Made by a program: the position numbers and the translations under genes. The notes beneath the pieces were generated by a model that was not told the DNA's origin, ran no database searches, and saw only the letters and a list, made by a program, of their open reading frames with translations. Positions 57,169 to 64,000 of a stretch of 64,000 nucleotides of DNA are shown one piece after another. The DNA is from Tetracladium setigerum (lineage: Eukaryota > Ascomycota > Leotiomycetes > Helotiales), in assembly GCA_031472005.1 (NCBI GenBank), contig PZJY01000009.1:1426001-1490000 (forward strand). The letters are read 5' to 3'. Within the stretch, counting starts at the first letter, position 1. Every line of letters starts with the position of its first letter.

Positions 57169-60100
57169 ATGGCAGCGCTGGGCACCACCGCTATGGAGAA
57201 GCAAAAGTCAATTCCAACCTCGAACAATTCCAATCCCAATGCCACCACAACCACAACATCGCCATTCTCTGCAGCTGGTAACTCCAGAAAAGATGAAGTC
57301 CCAACACCGGTCGATAGCTGGAATGGGGAGAGAAAGCCATTGAACGTCGCGTTCAAAGATGAACCATTAGACTTGAGCTTGCAAGATCCCTCGACTCGCA
57401 ACCAAGCTACAAACTCTGCAACATCTTCCCAAGATGTTCCGAGAACAGCCCAAGATTCGTCGCCGATTGCAGGCAAGGAAAATCTGGGTGGAGAGAGGAA
57501 GGCGGACAATGAAGCATCGCGTAGTCGTGCTGTAGAACCAACGAAATTCGGACAGGCTTACTCAGAACGCAATCCCCCGCCAAACATCCAAGGTTTGCGT
57601 GAGCATCAAGAACGTCGTCAGGAGGAATCCAAGAAATACTTTGGAGAGGAGGAAGCAAAGGCAAAAGCGAAATCCGAGAAAAACGCAACAAGTCACGGAG
57701 CTCCAACAGGAGACGATGGTCCCAAAGCAGGTGCCACGGACGATGTTCCGATAGGAGCCGAAAAGTCAAATGTACTTTTCCATCCCACACCCAAAGTCGA
57801 CTTTAATCACGTTTACGACACCCTGAAAAAGGATCTACAGCAGGTATCATGTCTGATCTTTGGTGCTGTCGTAGTGTTGGACTGGCTATTCATTGGAGGT
57901 GGCTGGAAGGGCTTCTTGAAGTCTCTTTTACCTGCCGCCGGGGTTGCTGGAGCAGTATACTTCATCCTGAATATGGCTGGCCAAAAGGCATCTGCTACTA
58001 AAATGGAACAGAATGCTCCTAAGACAGAGAAGCTGGCATATGTGCCTGAATCAGTAGAATGGATGAATAGCTTAGTGGAGACTCTGTGGGATACTCTACA
58101 CAAAGAATTCTTCGATGGCATCAGAGATCAGATTAACGATACCATCAAACCATTTATCCCGAAGGAATACCTGCAACTGTCAAGATCACAGATCTTGGCC
58201 ATGGATGTCAATCTGCTCGAGTTCTATCTATGCGATCGCTTCCAGACTCCGAATTTGGCGACCTGGTTCCAACCCACGGCTTGAACAAGGAAGGATCTGT
58301 AGAGGAGCAGAAAGAACGAGAAGCAAAAATCGCAAGAGAACAAGGCGGCGTTTTCTACAATCTCGAGATTGCAATTGCTTACCATGAAGCCCCTCTCCGC
58401 TCCAGGAAGGATCAAATGCATGTCGACATACTGGCCATGGCCGGACCAATACCACTACCAATCTTTGTTCAAGTTAAAGAGTTCGTGGCAACCATTCGAG
58501 TTCGCTTGCAAATGCACCCTGATCTGCCCTTTCTGAAACACGTAACCTTTGCACTTACAGAAAATCCAAAGGTTAACGCATGTGTCTCGCTTGGTGCTTC
58601 GTGGGCTCTCGACCTACTCAATCTGCCTGTCATAGACAGTGTACTTGAGTCACAAATCAACAATGCAGCCGCCCAGTTCGTTCAGCCGAAATCTATGAGC
58701 ATGGATATGACGACCTATATCGGAGGATCTGATCAAAAAGAAGATACCGATGCTATTGGAGTTCTGTTTATCAAAATCCATCGAGCAAGGAATCTAGCTC
58801 GCCAAGACTCACGCGGGCCTGGTGCTGACCCTTACCTTACCATTGTAAGTACTCTTGATAATTTCTTCACGGTGGTACGTACTGATATTTCTCCTCACTA
58901 GGCGTTCACCAAATACGAAAAGCCGATGTATGCCACTCGCATTATTAAAGGTGATCGCAATCCAGTCTGGGAGGAATCGGCAATTATCATGATTCGAGCG
59001 GAACATGTCAAACGAGGGGAGAGCGTTCTCCTGAGGCTATGGGATAGCGATACGACTGGTTCGGATGATGTCTCTGGTGTTTGTGAAGTTCCTCTGCAAG
59101 AGCTCATTCTTCAGGCGAACAAAATGCAAAAACGGGAAGACCGATTACAGGGCGATGTTGCTGGAACTGATGCGGAAGGCATTCTGGAATGGGAAATTGG
59201 CTACTTTCCAAGAGCTGAGTATAACAAATCTCTTCGAACAGATGCCCAGGACCCCCAGGATCGCCATGGTGAGAAGGAGGAGGTCCAAGTCGAAGAGACG
59301 AAACAGGACGCACGGAATACTGTCCCCGACCCAACCTTGCCATCAGGAATTCTTGGAATCACTATTCATCAAGCAATCAACGTCGATGTCGATAATCCAA
59401 ACAAGAAGTCAATGGGACACGTCAAAGTTCTCTCGCAAGATTCGGATGGGGAAGATGATGGCGAAGAGGAAGAAGTCAACATAGGCTATATTCCTTCTTT
59501 ATATGTGTCGGCGGACATAAATGATCAACTCATTTACAGAACTCGAGTTAAGAGTATCACCAACACACCAACATTCAACTCTTCGACTGAGACGTATGTC
59601 CGAGACTGGCGCTTAGCCACTTTGATGCTCTCGGTATGGGACACTCGAAAGAAAACAGACGACTGCCTTGTTGGAGTTGTGTCTCTCAAACTGTCCGACA
59701 TCTTTCATGAATCATCCTCTGTTGTCAAATTTTACGATCTCAAAGGTGGAGCAGGTAGTGGTCGCATTCGCGTGAGCATGATCTTTCGCTCCATGAGAAT
59801 GAAGCTCGAAGAATCACTACTTGGTTATTCTGTTGGATCCTTTGTTTTCACCTCGCCTCTCACTTCGACCGGATCATTCAGCGTCAAATCCCTCAGACTT
59901 CGCACTTCGGGCTCTCAACGTCTCATCAAGAGCGGAGGTCCAACCTGGGAGTTGAAAAAGCCACAAGATACTCTCCCAGTTCATCACCGGTACCTTTCTC
60001 CTGTTGTGCTTGAATTCGTCGGCTCCGGTGTCACGGAAAAGTTAGGAGGTCCTCTTGGCAAGACGAAGTACTTCGCCGTTCTCTGGTTGTACACATTAGT

Positions 60101-60491
60101 TGACAACAAGAACTCAACATTCACCCTTCCGATCTGGAAGACCAACAATCCGGATCGGTTGACCCAGAACGTGGTAGCCGAAGCCGACGACAAGATGACG
60201 CTCGAAAAAGTAGGCGATGTTACATTTAGCGGTATGTTCAAGGCGGGTATTGATGAGACGCACGGTGATTTCCTGAGCGGCCATAATACGTGGAGCACAT
60301 TCCAAACCTGGCAGGCTGCAAGAAAGAGTGGTGAGTATGTGTGATTTGTTTCCGGAACCTGCTATTGTGTTGGTTACGACGGGCGCTAATGATAATCAGG
60401 GCAGCGGGAGCATCAGGCCAGTCGTACGACAAATGAGAAGGTCGACAAGTTAGCTGCAACCATGGAGGACAGCGGTGCTATTCATGTATAG
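57169..60491 (+). CDS. SMP/C2-domain membrane-contact protein (Mug190/tricalbin-like), member B; one-base frame break
   Basis: Exons 57169-58844, 58902-60330 and 60400-60491. The layout matches member A: disordered N-terminus, membrane hairpin (SCLIFGAVVVLDWLFIGGGW ... AAGVAGAVYFILNMAG), SMP segment (YVPESVEWMNSLVETLW, VKITDLGHGCQSARVLSMRS, FALTENPKVNACVSLG), then C2 domains (GVLFIKIHRARNLARQDSRG; LLRLWDSDTTGSDDV; GILGITIHQAINV) and a beta-rich end. The frame breaks near 58150-58175, between KPFIPKE and PATVKITDLG; one added base gives 1065 residues in whole codons, and no GT-AG intron explains it. The final intron matches the last intron of member A in position and phase. Likely ER-plasma membrane contact and lipid transport, from family knowledge. 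Confidence 0.83.
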
Positions 60492-60602
60492 TTTTGGGGT
60501 TCGTATGATTGGGGGAATGGATATATGGCGTATATCCCTTCGCTGCTAAAGCAGACGCAATGCTTGGCGCCAAAGTTGATTAGTGCAGAGCGTCGATAAA
60601 CT

Positions 60603-60850
60603 TATAGTGGCTCCTTAGTAATATATGTCCTACTTTATTAATCTTCCGACCTTTCGCATTTTTATATTTCTTTTCGCTTTTTGACCTTTTGACTTTTCAA
60701 CTTTTCGATTTCTCGCTTTTTGACTTTTCAACTTTAGAACTTTGGATCTTTTTGATATCTCGATTTTTCGACTTTAGCTCTTTATAGTGACTTAACAATT
60801 GAACAAAAAGTTGAAAGGTTGAAAAAAGTTGATAAAGCGAGACATGTGTG
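60603..60850. mobile_element. Foldback/MITE-like element, copy 4 (right end eroded)
   Basis: The left end TATAGTGGCTCCTTAG (60603) then TATATGTCC and TTCCGACC parallels the right end of copy 3 read in reverse. A long run of CTTTTTGACC / TTTTGACTTTTCAACTTT units (60650-60775) faces AAAAAGTTGAAAGGTTG (60806-60822) in inverted sense. AGCGAGACATGTG (60836-60848) may be the remains of the right GAGACAC motif. Confidence 0.55.
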
Positions 60851-60899
60851 ATTTCTGAGATTTTTGGCAAACCTACAGGCTACCAGCTCAGTGAAAGCA

Positions 60900-61220
60900 C
60901 TGGAGTGGCTATTAATGGCCCGCCAGCTTTTGGAAACGGAAATTTTGGAACCCAGGTAAGTCTTACCTGATACACCTTCTGCAGACTTTGTATTTGACTA
61001 TAAAGCCAACTATACTCCTCTTTCGCAGCCAAAGCGAAAGCCTCAAAACACATGCTCATTACATTCCGGCAAATCTCGCAACTCTTGAAATCATCCTTGT
61101 CCTCACAGAACTGTGCTGCACGATCACAAACATCTTCAACATCAACATCATTCATGCTATGTTGACGGGCCTTGCCTTGCAGTCTTCACAAAAGGGTTTG
61201 GGCTGCTGACTTGGCGCCAT
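60900..61220 (-). CDS. Possible small cysteine-rich protein with frame break
   Basis: ATG 61220 opens MAPSQQPKPFCEDCKARPVN, then meets a stop; one extra base near 61150-61165 would join it to NDVDVEDVCDRAAQFCEDKD and FKSCEICRNVMSMCFEAFAL. The combined product would have two CX2C pairs and several other cysteines, perhaps metal-binding. The frame then runs across a plausible GTAAGA donor near 60961, so the C-terminal end is unclear. No family was recognised, and it could be spurious; it is listed because the frame error is of the same kind as in certain genes nearby. Confidence 0.3.
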
Positions 61221-61880
61221 TAACGTCTTGAAAGCTCGGCTCAGTTACATCCCCATTCTAGAACCCATATCTATTTTCGATACTATTGGTACTAGAAGTA
61301 CATACCTACCCACCCTATTCTATGACTACCTGGTGTCCTGACATTTCCACCTATTCGAGAAACAGTTACATCCGCTGGTGATACATTCACTCACTACCTT
61401 ACCTAGGTAGGTAAGTAAGCATGTATGTGGAAATGCCATCAAAGCTTACAACATTTTTTGGTGATAATGATTATAGTCTCTACTGTGGTTTTTGCACTAT
61501 TTACCCGTTCGACTCCAGTATGAATGTTCTACCTAGTATCAATACTCTGTTGCCAAGGATTGAGCTGCTGAACCTCGGCACACGTCTCCCACGCTTTTCT
61601 CGGCTGCCAACCTCTTCCCCCGCCCATGAGCAATACCTACCCAGGTGCTCTAGTATTGCGCAAATGGAGCAGCTCAATGCCTCGGATTTCTTTGAATCTC
61701 GTGTTATCTCGACAATTCCATTTGGATGAGTCCGTGTTTTTGTATTCTAGCAGTTTATCACCACGTTTCTTCTCACGACACTTCTCGTTCAGCGCGCAGT
61801 TATCGCAACATCGATCCCCGAGGCGCAAAGTGAATCTATCTCGTCCAGGATTCTCTGTAAATCCAAGTTCCGAATTTAAG
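61221..61880. other. Promoter/leader region of the Nudix gene
   Basis: An ACCTAGGTAGGTA palindromic motif lies at about 61402-61414. No separate gene is supported. Confidence 0.4.
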
Positions 61881-63023
61881 ATGGCTCCTACGACGTTGGG
61901 AAAGCAATATATGTCGTCAGGCAATACACCTACAAAGACGATTGCAGACCCTCGTCCTTCATCGAGGTACCCCTCTCCACCACCATCCCTTCATCCCCCA
62001 GCTACTGACATGTTTAACCAGTATCCTTCTCATCTCACCCACCAACGAAATACTCCTTCTGCACCGCGTCCGCACGTCCTCCTCCTTTCCTTCAGCACAC
62101 GTCTTCCCAGGCGGAAACCTCTCCTTCCCTCAAGACGGCGACGTACCGCCACCTGGTTCTCTAGAGAGACATATCGACGGACCAGCATATAGACTTGGAG
62201 CAATAAGAGAATGTTTTGAAGAGAGTGGGATCCTACTAGCTAGAGCGCAAGGAGGGGGTCTTTTAGAGATAGATGAGAGCGTGAGAGAACAGGGGAGGAA
62301 AGATGTCCATGCTCAGAAGATTGGGTTCTTAGAATGGGTCAAGAAGCAGGGCGGGGTTGTTGATACTGGTATATACATGTCCCCAAACTTCTCTGCGCTG
62401 ATAGCAAATCAGCAACAGCTTGCTGATTAAAATGTTGCTTGCATTTAGAATCACTACTCCCATTCACGCGCTGGATAACCCCCACCAACCTCCCAAAACG
62501 CTTCACAACTCAAATGTACATCTATTTCCTCCCACTCACCACCCCATCCTCTCTCACACCTAAATCGACAATTCCAACACCAACCTCCGACGGCGGTTTA
62601 GAACACACTGATGCACTCTTCGCGCCTTGCTCTACTTGGCTGAACCAGGCACGCAAGAACGAAATCATTCTTTTCCCGCCGCAATTCTATTTGATGCACT
62701 TGCTTGCGCCATTCCTCACACCATCTACATCGCCTGATGAATTGCAAAAGCAACGGGAGGCTGTGTTGGAATTTCTGAAGGGGGATGGAGGGGATGGGGG
62801 TGATGTAATTTGGGCAGATAAATGTATGTCTCCGATAGGTTTAATGATGAGGAAAAGTGATGGGAGAAGTGTGTTGGGTCTAGATAAGCCAGGGCCAGAG
62901 TTGAATGATAGTGGGAGGAGTGGTGATAAGAAAAGGGTTGTCTTAGTGAGATTTGGGAAGGGGGCCCGAGGGATGTGGAAGTTGAGGAGAGGGGTGAGGT
63001 TCTGGGTGCAGAGAGATTACTGA
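61881..63023 (+). CDS. Nudix hydrolase (NUDT19-like)
   Basis: Exons 61881-61966, 62022-62368 and 62449-63023, 335 residues, all phases consistent. N-terminal strand ILLISPTNEILLLHRV leads to FPSAHVFPGGNLSF, then the Nudix box around residues 85-105: YRLGAIRECFEESGILL with the REXXEE core. This variant has a longer insertion between the GG strand and the box, as in the NUDT19/RP2 group that acts on CoA or other nucleoside diphosphate derivatives. The second half (TRWITPTNLPKRFTTQMYIYFL, PPQFYLMHLLAPF) is also usual for that group. Substrate is not determinable here; CoA diphosphatase is the closest analogy. An upstream in-frame region is open but was rejected for lack of conservation. Confidence 0.85.
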
Positions 63024-63292
63024 CTGCAGAGAAATTATAATGTCACATGAACCGATGCCACCTAAGAATGCTGGCATATTTTTGATATCAAGTACATTGA
63101 ATTCCAGCAAGGAATACCATTCCGCGTAATAAGTCAAGAATCGAGGGATAGAGTGTTCATTAAAGAAAGCTTGAGGACAGCAAATATCATTCGTTTCAAT
63201 TCATTACAATGCATTACTCAAGCAGTGTATTGGCCAATAATCATACACGAATTCTAGTCAAATCTAACCCAGGCACCTAATTCTCACAATCA

Positions 63293-64000
63293 TCAATAGC
63301 GACTTCTTGAACCTCCCTTGAGGTTCGCCTTCCATAAACAACAAATGCCCTTACTCTCACACCATTTCTTCACCTCCGCTGGCGCAACTTCTCCATCCCA
63401 GCCTGATTTCCCTAATGCACCTGTGTTGAGCCATGCCGTCAAGTCTTCAAGAACGATGGGATCGTAAAGAAGGATTTTTTCATGCCAACTCGGATTCCTG
63501 AAATCTTTCGCTGGCGATGACATAGTGACAGCCTTTGTGATGTGTTCGAAGAGAATTGCTTGGTTCTGCGACAGACTTCGCTCAGGACTTAATTCGAGAT
63601 CTTCGGCCCTTAACTGGAGAGGTAATGGGGGTTGTCCAGTCTTTGAGAGTCGTCGACGAGGCGGTGATGGAGTTTGAGGTACATCAGAATCCGAAATATC
63701 CTCAAGTGTTTGTTGACATTTCTTTACCTTCTTTGGTGTTCGTACTATCATAACGTCTGTCGTCGATTCAGAAAATATAGCGCTTTTCTTCGGCCTTCCA
63801 AGATTGGCTTTTGTGACGGGCGATGTTCTTGCTGGACTGTCCATCCTCGAGCGGCCGACTTTAGCCTTTGTCAGGGGGGGTGTTGCTGCGGAACTGTCTT
63901 TTCTGGGGCGTCCCCGTGGCCGTTTCGGAGATACTTGACCGGAGGCAGGGGGTTTTGTAGATGTAGTTTTGGGAACATTTGCATCCAGAGATTGCAATGC
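63293..64000 (-). CDS. slx4: SLX4-like structure-specific endonuclease subunit, C-terminal part
   Basis: Runs off the window edge; only about 235 C-terminal residues are visible. They contain AT-hook-like segments (KRPRGRPRKDS, NLGRPKK), a Ser/Pro-rich linker, and the conserved C-terminal SLX1-binding domain: FRNPSWHEKILLYDPIVLED, LTAWLNTGALGKSGWDGE, VKKWCESKGICCLWK. The WHEKILLYEPI...WCExxxICCLW pattern is that of fungal SLX4. SLX4 activates SLX1 to resolve branched DNA in the nucleus. It is convergent with the Nudix gene, with 269 bp between the stops. Whether the ATG at 63997 is internal or near the true start cannot be seen; fungal SLX4 proteins are much longer, so it is probably internal. 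Confidence 0.82.
   Translation of the reverse strand, partial: ALQSLDANVPKTTSTKPPASGQVSPKRPRGRPRKDSSAATPPLTKAKVGRSRMDSPARTSPVTKANLGRPKKSAIFSESTTDVMIVRTPKKVKKCQQTLEDISDSDVPQTPSPPRRRLSKTGQPPLPLQLRAEDLELSPERSLSQNQAILFEHITKAVTMSSPAKDFRNPSWHEKILLYDPIVLEDLTAWLNTGALGKSGWDGEVAPAEVKKWCESKGICCLWKANLKGGSRSRY

Noticed and set aside
1..64000. tRNA or rRNA genes
   Set aside because: I looked for T-loop GTTCRANYC with a matching acceptor stem and found no convincing case; a covariance search would be decisive.

Overview
The window looks like nuclear DNA of a filamentous ascomycete (Pezizomycotina). Genes lie on both strands, are cut by short GT-AG introns (about 46-190 bp), and encode typical fungal families: a Zn2Cys6 regulator, an Rlm1-type MADS factor, TAF1, Arp4, URC4, proline dehydrogenase, auxilin and Mug190-like C2 proteins. 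Placement in Leotiomycetes is only an impression from protein style. I see no tRNA, rRNA, CRISPR array or coding transposon.

Layout. 1-4.3 kb: two tandem F-box/leucine-rich paralogues, the first cut by the window edge. 4.8-8.5 kb: an NmrA-like oxidoreductase divergent from a Zn2Cys6 regulator. 8.5-11.4 kb: a multi-pass membrane protein and an intronless LRR-kinase of a type I associate with bacteria. 12.1-14.1 kb: the Rlm1/MEF2-type MADS gene, with about 5 kb of gene-free DNA upstream holding perfect CTA(A/T)4TAG boxes. 19.3-22.8 kb: a small DUF7726-like protein and two small secreted cysteine-containing proteins, bracketed by two copies of a diverged non-coding repeat. 24.1-32.3 kb: TAF1, a D-serine dehydratase-like enzyme and Arp4. 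34.4-41.8 kb: a hypothetical protein, a MYND-finger protein and an auxilin-like J-protein. 44-49.2 kb: URC4/Urg3-like and proline dehydrogenase. 49.6-52.5 kb: a Tim17/22-like membrane protein, a small hypothetical protein and a Pyr4/PaxB-like terpene cyclase homologue. 52.9-60.5 kb: two head-to-head SMP/C2 (Mug190/tricalbin-like) paralogues. 61-64 kb: a possible small Cys-rich ORF, a Nudix hydrolase and the C-terminus of SLX4.

Two window-wide patterns stand out. Four short AT-rich elements share ends containing TATAGTG and GTCTCAAT, followed inward by degenerate short tandem repeats (TTTTCGAC-like) in inverted orientation. They look like one non-autonomous foldback/MITE family, and all sit between genes. 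Second, at least seven conserved genes, including the normally essential TAF1, need exactly one extra base to keep frame, several of them at homopolymers. This looks more like base errors in a draft assembly than pseudogenes, so the joined models are given with the break positions marked.

Most neighbours are unrelated housekeeping genes. Functional links suggested by layout are the NmrA/Zn2Cys6 divergent pair, the Rlm1 boxes upstream of the Rlm1 gene itself and of the LRR-kinase, and the head-to-head SMP/C2 pair sharing a 372-bp promoter.
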